Below are positions 22,447 to 33,531 of a stretch of 64,000 nt of DNA, one piece after another (within the stretch, counting starts at the first letter, position 1; each line of letters opens with the position of its first letter). The notes under the pieces are model-generated. The model had not been told where the DNA came from, made no database searches, and was given only the letters and a program-made list of their open reading frames with translations. Origin of the DNA: Ophiobolus disseminans (lineage: Eukaryota; Ascomycota; Dothideomycetes; Pleosporales; Phaeosphaeriaceae); assembly GCA_010093685.1 (NCBI GenBank), contig MU006237.1, positions 186,001 to 250,000 on the forward strand, in the 5' to 3' direction. Both the position numbers and the translations under genes were made by a program.

Positions 22447-23536
22447 TTTGGCACGTGTGTGGTGTAGATCAGGCGAGTTTGCCTGCTTTGCAGGTCGCGC
22501 AATGTTGTCCTTCGCATATCGCAAGGAGTCATCATGTTTTGGTGTTGATTCACCTCGAAACTGCCGCTAACGTGGGGCAGTGAGAAGCTTGGCGGAATGA
22601 CGTGCTCCCGATTCGCCGAGCTCACAACCGTCCACCTTTCCATCTCCACCACGTCGGTATGGCATTCATTTGTGTGCCATAGAACATACATTCATGCTCG
22701 CTTGAATAACAAGACATCAAATTGCGCTCCGGGTATTCCTTTCGAGCTTTCAATGAGTTGTCGATCACTGGCGGGCATGTTTGTGCACAGCGTCGCACTC
22801 AGTCGACGTGGCTTCGCCGGGTAAACAAACAGCAAGCGCAGGAATTCGATGAGTGAGAGCATGATGCGCAAAACCCCAAGCACTTTCGAGGTATCGAAGT
22901 TGTGGACTGTCCCCATCCAGCCGCAGCGTTTCGGTCAGTTTCACGCATCGATCGGCTAAAATTCCACCTTTTCAAAATGCTCTTTTGGAAAGACGTTGTA
23001 TATTGTGGTTTGGTGGGACTACATTACTGGTTGTGCAAAAAGAATTGGTGTCGGGCTAATCAAGTCAAAGAGAACCGATGACTTCATGTTTGACCAGGCT
23101 TGCTGCTTTGCTCATTACATTCTACTGCAAGTCCCCAGTGACCCATCTTTTGGCCTATCTCTTGCCCTTCGTATCTCCCTCGCACCGATCACAAAAGTCT
23201 AGCTACCAGATGCACCAATGATTCAGTCGTGGATCATGTTGGATGTGTGTGGCTTTTCCGACAGTGAGATGTCCGCTGCCACATACCACACCGTACCGGT
23301 ATATGCTCAAGCTTCCGAGAGCAAACCACGAAGGTTGATCAACCACTCAGTGCGACGCAGCAAGTATTTGGTCCTCCCGCATACTGCATTGCAAACCTTA
23401 GACCAACACTCGCGATCATCAAGGCTGTCTGTAAATTACAACCGCAAAAGGCGTCGTGTTGGTATAAGTAGTGGCACTCACCGAGAATGATACCCAAGTC
23501 ACGACAATACACCTCAACTGCCAATCTCATCAAGAT
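22447..23536. other. intergenic region between divergent genes
   Basis: About 1.1 kb upstream of Met2 (minus) and of the hypothetical gene at 23537 (plus). Only short frames; nothing recognised. Confidence 0.4.
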
Positions 23537-24142
23537 ATGGCACTAAATCTCAACAACATCAATGGCCACTCATCTTCGTCAATCATTGTCGAAAGGCACA
23601 GCCTAGCATGGCCGAATCGATCGCCTAGCTACAAAACCTACTCGAGATTCTCAGGCACGTCTCGCATAATACCAAAAACCTGCGCGAGCACTTGCACCTA
23701 CGAAACACACGGACTACATCTCACCAAACACGCATACACATATCGCCCGACATCGAACTTTGCTGAAAGGGACCCCTCAGCTTCATTACCATTTTCGGTG
23801 GCACGCAACCTTCGGCGAAAGACGGCATGGATGAAAGCTCAGGCACAGCATGTACGCAACCGACGATGCATACAAGAGGCCTCCGATCACAGCAGTCTTT
23901 GCAACTCATGCAACTCGAAACAACCCTTTGATGGACTTGGTTCACACGGGTTCAGCCCAATGCGCAAGCGCGCCGCTTTCGTAAAAGACGAGGAACTGAA
24001 GTGCATGCTTGAGGACCGAGCTGGTACACCACATATCAGCGAGCTCAAGCAAGATGAGGATGTGGTGACGAGTCTACATGTTGTCGAGTTGGGATTGGTT
24101 GGGGCAGTGGATGTCATGCTGGCTGGCGAGGTATGGACGTGA
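23537..24142 (+). CDS. hypothetical protein
   Basis: ATG-initiated frame of 201 codons, no intron needed. Composition is Ser/His-rich at the N-terminus and charged at the C-terminus (KDEELKCMLEDRAG, HISELKQDEDVVTSL), with a small hydrophobic end. No signal peptide or known motif. It converges with the gene at 24201. Real coding is plausible from the C-terminal acidic helices but not proven; the opposite strand also has a shorter frame. Confidence 0.4.
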   Translation: MALNLNNINGHSSSSIIVERHSLAWPNRSPSYKTYSRFSGTSRIIPKTCASTCTYETHGLHLTKHAYTYRPTSNFAERDPSASLPFSVARNLRRKTAWMKAQAQHVRNRRCIQEASDHSSLCNSCNSKQPFDGLGSHGFSPMRKRAAFVKDEELKCMLEDRAGTPHISELKQDEDVVTSLHVVELGLVGAVDVMLAGEVWT

Positions 24143-24200
24143 GAGGGTAAAGCGTGATACAATTGATACGTATGGGTTATGTGAAGATGTTATACAAGGA

Positions 24201-26826
24201 TCATTTTACAGTCATCTCAACTGCTTCTCCTCTGTTTACAAGCCTTGCTCTCAGATCTCCATGTTTACCCGCTTTTAAATGTTGTACAACTTCCCCATCA
24301 CTCTTCAAGCTTGCCGCACCAATGTATGCCTTCACCTCAGGCGACTCAGACATCTGTGAGAACGCGGACCACGCATTCCCAAGAAGAGTGAAGCGTGTTT
24401 TCCTAATGAACAACACCACAAGCACTGCCACCAGCACGTGATGAGCGACTAGAACCCACAATACGAACATCAGGCCCACATTTTGCTGCGGATAGAGCAC
24501 TTCCTTGTACATAGACACTGTGACATTGTCGAGACGGTCGAAGGCGGGCAGTTGGCTGTAGTAGTTCGTCATCGATAGGACCGTGATTAGGGATGACATA
24601 GCCCACGCGGGAGAACCAGTGACATCCAACGTCTCTTTGAAAATCGCAGCTAACGCCGGGTCGGCGGAAATCGCCCGCTTTGGACTCCTGGAGAAGCTGT
24701 TCAAAAGCGTGATGAAGGGCTCGCCGGTAAGGAAGATGCTCCAATTTTCGGGCAGTGGCGTGTTCGATCCGTACTTGGCTGCTGAACTACCTGAGGCGTC
24801 GCTCTGGACAAGAGGACGCTCACTGGGTGGAAGCAAGTCGCCCAAGAAGCTTCGTGGCTTTTCCATGCGGAGGATTTGACGTTCAAATCTATGCTCGTGG
24901 TGAAGTGTCAGGTGTTCTACAACATTTGATGGCTCGAAGTCGTCCCACCACTGCATTTGAGGCTCGGTCCGGTTTGCGGCACTGGTCATGCTCACGTCTA
25001 GGATTGATGCATCCCAAGGCGCGAAGCAGAGTGAGAATGACGCGCCCGAGGAAGTCTGGTTCGAAAAGTTGATGTGCGTCCATTCAGCATGTCTCAGAGG
25101 TGGCGTGCCACCTTGGGTGCCCTTGGTGACGAGGAAAGCGGTGCCGTAGCTGGTCGAGTTTTCAAACTGGCTGTTCAATGATGCCACAGAAGCAGGATAC
25201 GTTCGACCAAGTTGGCAGATAGAGTACTCGTCCAGTCCCGCAATGGAGCAGTCGAATTCAACGGGACTAGCATTTCGCAACATGCTAAGCTGCTCTGTGG
25301 CATCGGCCACGCCAGTGACTTCGCCATAATGTCCGGAACTTTGGATGTTAGTGAGCTGTGGCGCCTGGCAAGAGACTCTGGCATCCAAGATCATAGCTTT
25401 CCCAGCATAGCTACGCAGTTTCTGGCGGGACTCAACCGTAGGGTAGGGTAGAAATGCGCGTAGAAGCATCCCTGTATCCGACACATTACTGGCTCTGGCT
25501 GTTGGTTCATGATACTCGCCAAATGCCGGAAAGAGTGGCGGATTTGACGTCCATGCAGAGTCCCGTGTGATCCTTCGGGTTATGTTCCTGTACGAAAGGC
25601 CGTTCCGAACCTGTGTCTCGAAGTTATGGCCTCCCAGTGAGCCTGGCTTTAGGTCCGATAGCAGGATCGTGGACGTAAATTGCAAGGTGCTTGTTGTTAC
25701 AAGGAGGCTTATCGCCATCACTACCCAAGCGAGGCTCAGTTTGTGTTTCTCTGAGATTGTCCAGGTCTTCTGTAACATGATACTACCGAGGCTCCATGGG
25801 CTTGCTGCACCGCTGCGCATTGATGAGAGATCCGCCAGACTGTAGAGCCTTACTCCGGCACGAGACTCCAAGAGCAACGACACGAGTATTGCAGTTGCTA
25901 TGGCGGCCTGGAAGTCGACTGCGGTTCTCAAGAGCAAACTTGAGATGGAGACCGCTCTCGTCGCCCAGTTCGAGATCATGACTTCTATCCAATTCCCATT
26001 GGTGTAGTCGCCAAGCCAAAGAAAGCTCAAGAAGCCGGTTCCTGCGAGTATAACCACCAAGGTGATGAAGAGAATGGAGAGTGTAGTTGAGCCTACCCGC
26101 GCGAGATCATTTGGGATGGAATTGATGGGACCTTTGTTATTGGGTTGCTGTTGCTCACTAGATGGATTTGAGAACGGTACGCTATCTCGGTCATCAACAC
26201 GAAGTCCAGTTGACACTTGCTATTTGATATGACTGCACGTACCTCTCTGGGCTCCGCACTCTCGTTGAGCGACGGATACTTAAATGTCTCCAGTATATCC
26301 AGAGGGCTACCGCTAAAGGTAGTGCGACCATCAATCCTAGGGCCACACCGGCTACAATCCGAGCGTTGGTAAGACTTAATGTGAAGTCTCGGATTGTTTT
26401 TGATGTCGTATATGGCGAACTGTCTGTCGTCGCTCCTGAGGATATTGTGGGAAGCTTGGGTTCGATCGTGTTTTGGAATATTTTTAGCTTGGTGAGACTG
26501 TCTATGAAAGCTCCGCGGTTCTCTGCCTGTGGGCACCCTGTTCCCAAGGAACAAGGATTAACTTTACAGCATCCCCAGTAGAATGTAGTCTTTGCAGACG
26601 TTATGTCACAGGTGTGGAATTCTGCAGCGACTGAGCAACTGGCGTTTGGAAGACGGCCAAACGCCTCCTTCGTCAAAACCACTGAGCCCACGAATTCGCT
26701 GTCGCAACCGTATTTGCAGGGATTGAGCTTGCAGCACCCTACAAACATCGAACCGGTGTCGCATACATACCACTTTGACCCGTCTCGTGGGCATGAGATT
26801 GAAGATGCGGATATTGGGCTCGCCAT
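24201..26826 (-). CDS. multi-pass membrane protein with Cys-rich N-terminus
   Basis: Built as one gene of 854 residues: exon 1 26243-26826, intron 26182-26242 (61 nt, donor GTACGT, acceptor GATAG), exon 2 24201-26181. Exon 1 encodes two Cys-rich units, MFVGCCKLNPCKYGC and FYWGCCKVNPCSLGTGC, then a transmembrane helix (VAGVALGLMVALPLAVALWIY). Exon 2 has helices near its start (TTLSILFITLVVILAGTGF and the next ones), a long N-glycosylated loop and a final helix pair (VLWVLVAHHVLVAVLVVLFI). Exon 2 alone has no ATG before its first helix, and the splice phase fits, which is why I fuse them. The alternative is two neighbouring genes, the first ending at 26194. Exon 2 resembles uncharacterised fungal membrane proteins. 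Confidence 0.55.
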
Positions 26827-27391
26827 TGGTGTTATTGCTCGCCGTCGCTGGAAGAATAGGTCATTTGACCCAGCCAACTAGTCAGCGAGATACGCTCTTT
26901 AAATACAACTGCGCCTCAAACTGCAGGTGGGGCTAAAGGCCTGATGCTCTGCATGTGGGCAGCCTGAAACTGCTACATTTTGGCGAGCGAGGCTTGCATA
27001 GACACCCGGAGCGGTTGTCCGCCTTACCAGATCACAACTTTGGAAATCAGAGGAAGAATGTGAAGACGGCACGAAGGTGTCTTGTGTTTGCTGTTATCAA
27101 AGAGTCGCCCAAGCTTTTTTAGATGTTCTTGGGCGCGACGATGTAGAATGGACGGGACGGAAAGTGAGCGCGATCCGTGCGGCCCCGGCGGCGTCGGGAG
27201 TTTCGCGTTTGCATCCTTCCGTTCCAAAGTTCTTCCTGTCTCCCACCACAGCCGCATCACGCATGCTCATCATTTCCATCTAGTTTTCTATTTGCGTTAT
27301 TCAACACGCGCTTGACATTTGTATGTTCTGAAGTCTCAAACAGAGCAGTATGCCCTGGCAACTTCGCCACGATTCGCCACGGAACCGCATG

Positions 27392-27401
27392 TACCTAGGT
27401 A
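27392..27401. promoter_or_regulatory. TACCTAGGTA palindrome
   Basis: Perfect 10-bp palindrome, one of four exact copies in the window (also 28140, 31995, 55238). Role inferred only from its recurrence. Confidence 0.35.
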
Positions 27402-28139
27402 GTCACAGCCACCATTAAGGCCTATAGCTTGCTGCGGTAGTGCATTCCAACGTTCATCCATGAATAGGCCGCCACATTGAGGATGCATTCATACACTGTT
27501 CAACGGCATGTTAATTCAGTCTATTTGTCTCTTCAGACTTCTGCAGTTCTGTGACGGCAAATAACGACGTATATACCTTGTGTTCTGAGAAGTGCATAAG
27601 GTCGGCCTTTTTGTACCGTTACAAGTTCAATAGCTCAGCGCCGCATGATCACTTGACCTCTGCTACCGAAGTCTTTTTATAGGATCACGAAAATCTAACA
27701 AGAAACAGATAAAATGCATCACGCTCGCAAAGCAACAACCCAGGCCTTGAAGATCTCGGACGCCTTCGGTCAAGCCCTCCGGTACATGGTGATTGATAGT
27801 GCGCCAGCTGTAATAGACCGATCAACACATTTTGATCGCAGCTGCGCAGCGTTGTCCTTGCACTATGGACTCCTAGGTAGGTACCAGGATACATCGGGCT
27901 TATTATTCATCTATTACAGACTTTGAGCGGCCAATCCACGTTTAGCCGATTATCATTATGCGATGGAACTTTACCGACTTCCCTGTCCAATCTATAATCC
28001 GCTTGGTTGCTACTTTATTTCAACGTCTTTCAGGTCCAGCTACGTATGAGGACAACCATGGTGATGATAGAAAGACTCAAATATCTGCTGTTACACGGAG
28101 GCTGAGCTAAAACTACAACAGACTCTCAGCACATACCCA

Positions 28140-28149
28140 TACCTAGGTA
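28140..28149. promoter_or_regulatory. TACCTAGGTA palindrome upstream of cytochrome gene
   Basis: Exact copy ending 24 bp before the ATG at 28174. Candidate transcription factor site or 5' UTR element. Confidence 0.4.
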
Positions 28150-28173
28150 CTCAAGCGACTCTCAGTTATCATC

Positions 28174-28944
28174 ATGATGCGTATCAGTGGTGCTTGGGTA
28201 TCAGTTGTAACTTTTGCTCTCTCTGGTAGTACAAGACACGGTGTTATCATGTAACAAAGCAAAATGCTAATCGAGCACAGCTTCCGCCCAGAATGGAGCA
28301 TCGAAGTACTTCGACCCTATCACAGGCATAACCTTCTCCTCTGTCACGCACGCGAATGGCGTCTCCTACCGTGTCGCTTTGCCCATCAACGCTACAATGC
28401 CAGACACCATCGTTCAAATCGCATCCCCAAGCTCCTTCGCGTGGTGTGGATTGGCATGGGGTGGACACATGACAAACAATCCTCTCTCTGTGGCTTGGTC
28501 TACCGGTGCAACAGACGGAGAAAGAGCGCTCGTCAGTAGTCGGATGGCTTTGTAAGTTCATGACTGCATATCTCATCGTTGTGTCAAAGCTAACACATCT
28601 GAAGCGGCTATTACGCCATTCCTCAACCATACGAAGGCGCAACCTATACACCCCTCCATACCTCTGCCACCGCCGAAGGTTGGTCAATTACCGCCCGTTG
28701 CCAAGGATGCACACAATGGAGTAGCTCAGACGGCGATTTCAATCTTCAAAACGATGAGTCTGCTGTGCTCGCCTACGCGTGCTCGAGCGTGGCACCGGAT
28801 ACACCGAGTAGCAACAGCAGCACTTTCAACATTCACGAACAATTCGGGATTTGGAGTCATGATTTGACTCTCGCGAGGAATGCGAGTTATGCGAAGTGGG
28901 TCAAGAGCAGTGCGGAACAGTTAGGAAAAAGGTGGGTTGGTTGA
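28174..28944 (+). CDS. secreted CDH-type cytochrome domain protein (AA8-like)
   Basis: Three exons, 28174-28225, 28281-28551 and 28605-28944, 220 residues. Signal peptide MMRISGAWVSVVTFALSASA, then a single domain matching the b-type haem domain of cellobiose dehydrogenase: YFDPITGITFSS, SFAWCGLAWGGHM (candidate Met ligand), YTPLHTSATAEGW, ARCQGCTQW with the disulfide cysteines, and FGIWSHDL (candidate His ligand). It ends soon after the domain, so there is no flavin dehydrogenase, GPI signal or cellulose-binding module. Stand-alone AA8 cytochromes are thought to pass electrons to LPMOs or act as extracellular reductases. Splice signals are good (CTAAT and CTAAC branches, phases agree). Start: two adjacent ATGs, first taken. 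Confidence 0.85.
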
Positions 28945-29613
28945 GGTAGGTTAGGTGTATTGATGAGCGAATGGTTTAAGGATTGTATACAGCAGAAGTT
29001 ATGCGATCGATCGTGGTCGTATTATATTTCAACCATTTGTTCCCGCAGCTCACTTGGGTAAAGTAACATGCTTTGAATTGCTGTCAAATCCAGATTCATG
29101 CGAGCTAAAGCGCCAACCAGATTGCGATGGATACGGGCGAAATTGGCTCAAGGGATTCCAGAAGCTTCGGAGGAAGTGTCTCTCACAACAATGTCTCAGA
29201 CATCATCCAACGACGGACCATCCCAAGATCTCAGGTTTTGCGTCACGCCCGTCAATATCTCAGCCAGTGGCTCTCGCAAGACTTCGCAGTCCTTTCGCGA
29301 GCTCAGTTGAGTGTACGCACTACCGAAGATAGGCTTGGGCTTCAATGCGATAAACAATCTGGATTACTCGCAGATCGGATGTCTAAGTCTGGTCGGTAGC
29401 AAGTTCCTTTTGAATGAGACGTCGCATCTTGGTGATCCAATTTTGGGGACAGCTTCTACGTATATAACCAAACTTGACGATCATAAATATGTGCTCATTA
29501 GCACCGCTGTGCAACGTTTCTCTCCTCACATCAAATCCACGCATTTCAAATCCTCGATCTCCTACACTCCGCCGAACCGCCATACCGTCTTTCAAAACCC
29601 CCAAGCCACCATC
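28945..29613. other. intergenic spacer
   Basis: No coding signal supported; presumably the promoter of the damaged small gene at 29614. Confidence 0.35.
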
Positions 29614-29964
29614 ATGGTCCCTCCTGCGATGATCCTTGTCCTTGCGACCGCTGGACTTCTCCTCCCAACATATATCACACGTCTCCCTACCGGCGCACAA
29701 ATCCCTGCCCTCACCGCCCAGCATGTTCTGCCGGTCGAGCTTGCTCATCATGAAGCTATTCTGGCGGGCTGATTCCAAGAGCTATCTTACAAGCAACTCG
29801 GCGTCGATGGTGCGAAGAGTCAGTTGTGCGACAATACCGACCTGGAGATGATCAGGTTCTATAGCCGTGGCCTAGACGGTGCGGAGCAGGCTCTCGAGGA
29901 AGTGCAGTAGGATTGCGTGGGATTGCAAGGCCGGGTTGGCATGTTGCGCGAGATGGAAGTGTAA
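29614..29964 (+). pseudogene. small secreted coiled-coil gene with two in-frame stops
   Basis: Starts MVPPAMILVLATAGLLLP, a likely signal peptide or anchor, and runs to a TGA at 29770-29772. The same frame continues with coding-like sequence (FQELSYKQLGV, DGAEQALEEVQ) to a TAG at 29908-29910 and on (DCVGLQGRVGMLREMEV) to TAA at 29964. The amphipathic, Glu/Leu-rich tail resembles the small coiled-coil genes at 33532 and 47183, and PVELAHHEAIL may be a worn form of their VPEELAVL motif. A decayed copy is the simplest reading; readthrough or an unseen intron is possible. Confidence 0.45.
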
Positions 29965-30175
29965 ATGAAGGGGATTTGGAGGCACGCTTGGGATCGGAGT
30001 TGAAGAGTTTGGGATCGAATGCGTAGATGGGCATAGACCGGTGGTGCTGGGCGTTCATGGTGTAGCACATATTTTGGTTAATTGAACCCGAACGTGCTTG
30101 ATTTACTCTCAAAATTGAAGAATACAGTAACATGTACATGACCAAAGATCCCAAGTTACATCATGCCCATTCACC

Positions 30176-31435
30176 TTACGTCTTTCCCACAAATCGGTCC
30201 CTGTCCTCCAAGACATTCCTCGCCATTTCCAACTGCTCATCTGTCTGAACGACCAGTGTCTTGTACTTGGCGCCATCTGCACTGATATCCGTGACTACAT
30301 CCTCAACATCCTTTCCATTCTTTGCCGCATCAAGTTCAAAGCCCAGGCACTTCACGCCCTTAACAACCGCATCCCTCAACTTACCGCCCTTCTCGCCGAT
30401 CCCACCCGCAAACACCAGCGCATCAACCTTACCATCCAGTTTTGTGAAATACGGCGCTGTGTAGTTCGAAATGCGATCGGCAAAGATGTTGAAGGCCAGC
30501 TGATCCTCGTCACGATCTGAAGACGAGATCTTCCCGAAGTCCGTGGTGCCGGTCAAGCTCTTCCACCCGCTGTTCTTGTTCAGAATTTCTTCGGCTTGCG
30601 TGATGTTCATTTTCTCAGTCGAGCTGCGCGACGGCTTTCCTGCGGTATGCGTAAAGTGGAACATTAAGCTTGGATCGATGCTTCCGGATCGCGTGGCGCC
30701 CGGCAGACCAGCGAGAGGTGTGAGGCCCATACTGGTGTCGAGAGATTTGCCGTTATTGATGCAGCATGCTGATGCACCGGATCCGAGATGGAGTGCAATG
30801 ATGTTGAGTTCATTGACTGGTTTGTTGAGGTGTGTTGATACTGCGTGCACGATGAAGCTGTAGCTGATACCATGGAAGCCGTACTTGCGAAGTCCGTTCT
30901 TCTTTGCAACCTCTTGGTTGATTGGGTATGTGCATATGTAATCCGGTAGCGTGCTGTGATACGCCGAGTCGAAGTATGCGACATTCTTTGCGTGCGGGAG
31001 GATGTCAGCTACTGCACGTACGATGCTGAGGGCTGGCGCGTTATGTAGGGGCGCAAGGTCCGATAGATCCTCGATTTGGTGATAGGTCTTCTTGTCAATG
31101 ACTTGGGATCTTGAGTAGTCGCCGCCATGAACAACGCGATGGCACGTGAACTTAATGTCATTCTTGTGGTTGAGTTCCGAGAGGCCTTTGTCATTGGTAA
31201 GGTGGTCGAGAATGTAGCGGAATGCATCTTCTTGTGAACTGATATTCTCGAGCTCTCGGCCTTTGACCTTCTCATCTCCGCGAGTGTACTTGAGTTTTGC
31301 GGGTGGTGCAGTGAGACCTTCGACTACAGCTTCTGCGAGCTGTGTTGGAACTTTGGAGTCATCGCTTGGGGTCTTGTAGACGGAGATCTTGACGCTAGAT
31401 GAACCAGCGTTGATGGACAGAATAATTTCCGGCAT
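30176..31435 (-). CDS. ackA: acetate kinase
   Basis: Intronless, 419 residues. Catalyses acetate + ATP to acetyl phosphate + ADP; in fungi it normally works with phosphoketolase (Xfp) in a bypass that makes acetate or acetyl-CoA. Family marks: SINAGSSSVKISVY at the N-terminus, HRVVHGGDYS, PLHNAPALSI, FDSAYHSTLPDY, RKYGFHGISY, LHLGSGASACCINNG, SMGLTPLAGLPGATRSG and VFAGGIGEKG. Start at MPEIILSINAG because the frame upstream has no better ATG. No phosphoketolase gene is present in the window. Convergent with the damaged gene at 29614. Confidence 0.93.
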   Translation of the reverse strand: MPEIILSINAGSSSVKISVYKTPSDDSKVPTQLAEAVVEGLTAPPAKLKYTRGDEKVKGRELENISSQEDAFRYILDHLTNDKGLSELNHKNDIKFTCHRVVHGGDYSRSQVIDKKTYHQIEDLSDLAPLHNAPALSIVRAVADILPHAKNVAYFDSAYHSTLPDYICTYPINQEVAKKNGLRKYGFHGISYSFIVHAVSTHLNKPVNELNIIALHLGSGASACCINNGKSLDTSMGLTPLAGLPGATRSGSIDPSLMFHFTHTAGKPSRSSTEKMNITQAEEILNKNSGWKSLTGTTDFGKISSSDRDEDQLAFNIFADRISNYTAPYFTKLDGKVDALVFAGGIGEKGGKLRDAVVKGVKCLGFELDAAKNGKDVEDVVTDISADGAKYKTLVVQTDEQLEMARNVLEDRDRFVGKT

Positions 31436-32626
31436 TTTCGGCGTTGCTCGAAGATGATATTCGGTTCTCGATTGCGAACTCGGGTGGCTGTGAAGATGAC
31501 GTCGGTTACAAATGGCGCCGGAAGAGCCCAACGACCACGATTCTGGGATGGAAGAAGATGGGGTGTGGACGATGCGATGTGAATTGTTATTTCCCTCCTA
31601 GTTCTTGCGTAGTTTTGGGAAGTGGAACAACCGGAAGTTGCGGAGCGCGCCCAACGAACTCTCCTCCTCCACCACGGCCTGCGTTCCGTCATATCTACAT
31701 CAACATAAATGCGGCCGCTCCCTGACAGCCGCACGACAACCATTTTGTTTCTATTTGCCTGTTTCTTCCTCTTACCACACGTGCGTCGCAGCTCGATAAG
31801 AGGTACGTACACGGTATAGGAAATCGATGACGTCATTCCGGAGAGCTTGGACACAACAACCAGATACGCACATTCCAAACCAAAGCAACACCATCAGCCC
31901 TTCATAATGCTGTTCGTGTGTCCTTATACTCAATCTAACATATTGAAATGGTCTCAATACGCCGTTCTAGAAGTTCAACTTCTCCTTTTGATGATACCTA
32001 GGTACATAGCTAGTTTCCACATTTGCACGGTCAGCGTCTGGTATTAAAAGCTTTCCCCTCCGAAATTTTTGAGAATTTTTCTTTTTACGATCTTTTTCTT
32101 GTAATGTCCCACTCCACTTTCTTCCTACTGCAGAGTTTGACACGCGTCTTCCAGTGTGAAGTACCAAAAGCATTGAAAAGTTCTTGCCATAGCAAAGCGC
32201 GTGCAACATAAACATGGTTCAATCACCAAAGGTGACCGACTGCGGGGCAGAAGCGCAATCAATGACTCAGTTTAATGGAGAGAGCGGAGATGGAGATAAC
32301 ACTTGAACCAGGATATCTCTTCTTCGACAGTCCGCCAATGGCAAACTGGTCAACGAAAAGTGGTCGGTGACGGTCGCTCATCGAAGACCCCGGTGAGCCT
32401 TCGACTAGCTCTTGATCTTCCCATGGTGTTAGTAGAAGAAGCAAGAGCACTGTCATTGGGGCGAGGTGACTGTCGGCTCCGCCAAACGAATAGCCAAGTC
32501 GATATTTCTTCTGGATAGGATGCGCGCGGCATGTTGATAGTGTGTGATCAGAAGAGCTGGGGAGAAGCAGGCATGGCAATAACTTGACATACCCCAGAGC
32601 TGAGGCTAGTTGCACCTGTCTCTCGG
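31436..32626. other. intergenic region with one palindrome
   Basis: Upstream of acetate kinase. Contains an exact TACCTAGGTA at 31995-32004. Short frames on both strands are unsupported. Confidence 0.4.
31995..32004. promoter_or_regulatory. TACCTAGGTA palindrome
   Basis: Exact copy 560 bp upstream of the acetate kinase start. Role unknown. Confidence 0.3.
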
Positions 32627-32852
32627 ATGCGTCATTGGCGTGGTCGAGTGTGCAAGTGTCTCGGTGAGGAACGAAAAGATTTATGGTTCCCAGACTAACG
32701 AAGTTTTAGCACCTGTTTGTGCGCAAGCACAACGTGCCACGTCATGTCACAACGCCAGTGATGCAGAAAGGGAAGATATAAACCCAGATACTCCCTCTTT
32801 CGGCGGAAGCAATGGAGGTCTCATCGAGCGCTCGAGGGACTCTAACAAGTGA
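32627..32852 (+). CDS. small spliced hypothetical protein
   Basis: Exon 1 32627-32663, intron 32664-32709 (46 nt, donor GTGAGG, CTAAC branch, TTTTAG acceptor), exon 2 32710-32852, 59 residues rich in Cys, Ser and charged residues. The stop codon TGA at 32850-32852 lies inside a perfect donor GTGAGT at 32849, so a second intron may replace it and join to the serine-repeat frame near 32940-33125. No family recognised. Confidence 0.35.
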
Positions 32853-33531
32853 GTGCGTTCACTCTAGGTCCGAACCTCGACCCTGTTACGCTACAAATCG
32901 TGGCGTTCCATACTGGACTTTCATGTGGCATGTCTAAGCTTGAATCTCTCTTGCGTCATGATAGATCTGAATGGACGGCTAAGCGACACGCCTATAAAGA
33001 TCGTGAAAATCAGGCAAAGGCTTTCCCCTTCTTCTTCTTCTTCTTCTTCTTCTTCTTCTTCTTCTTCTTCTTCTTCTTTTTGTCTAGAAGTGCTGAGAAT
33101 CATACTAAAAGAAGGCCCAAGGTAACCACAGTGAAGTAGTCCGGAAGCTAGTGTACCTTGGTAATGCAAGTTATACATTATCGAGGTTTCAAATCCCTCG
33201 AACTCACAATGCTTACCTGAGTTTCAGAGCGGTCTTCGCGCTAGTGATTGCCCTCGTGGTTAAACTCCCGTCTCTTAAAGCATTGCGACTCCCCAGGAAT
33301 CCCTTCTTTTCGTCGTAACCAACCAATCTCGGAAGCGGTATTTTTGTTGTTCAACCCAGCACTAGGAACCACGAGTGAGAGACTTGTTTCGTGGTACATT
33401 GTGCTGCTGCATCAGCGCGTTGTGCAAACACAACTCATCCTCAAGCAACAAATACTTAAAAATCACCCAGCCTGGAGTAAATCAACTTGATCAACGACTC
33501 CAGCTAATTCAGCCTCGACAGACCTCAACTC
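32853..33531. other. intergenic region with TTC microsatellite
   Basis: Holds the TTC repeat (33028-33078) and the promoter of the gene at 33532. A frame through the repeat would encode poly-Ser; I could not confirm it as coding. Confidence 0.4.
33028..33078. repeat. (TTC)n microsatellite
   Basis: About 16 uninterrupted TTC units on the plus strand. Confidence 0.95.

Larger units (their letters stand above)
26827..28173. other. intergenic region with a TACCTAGGTA palindrome cluster
   Basis: About 1.3 kb upstream of two divergent genes. It carries perfect TACCTAGGTA palindromes at 27392-27401 and 28140-28149 and a partial copy at 27871-27879. A 70-codon ATG frame at 27714 has no support. Confidence 0.45.

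Noticed and set aside
27714..27926. 70-codon plus-strand ATG frame
   Set aside because: No paralogue, motif or splice support in an otherwise empty region.
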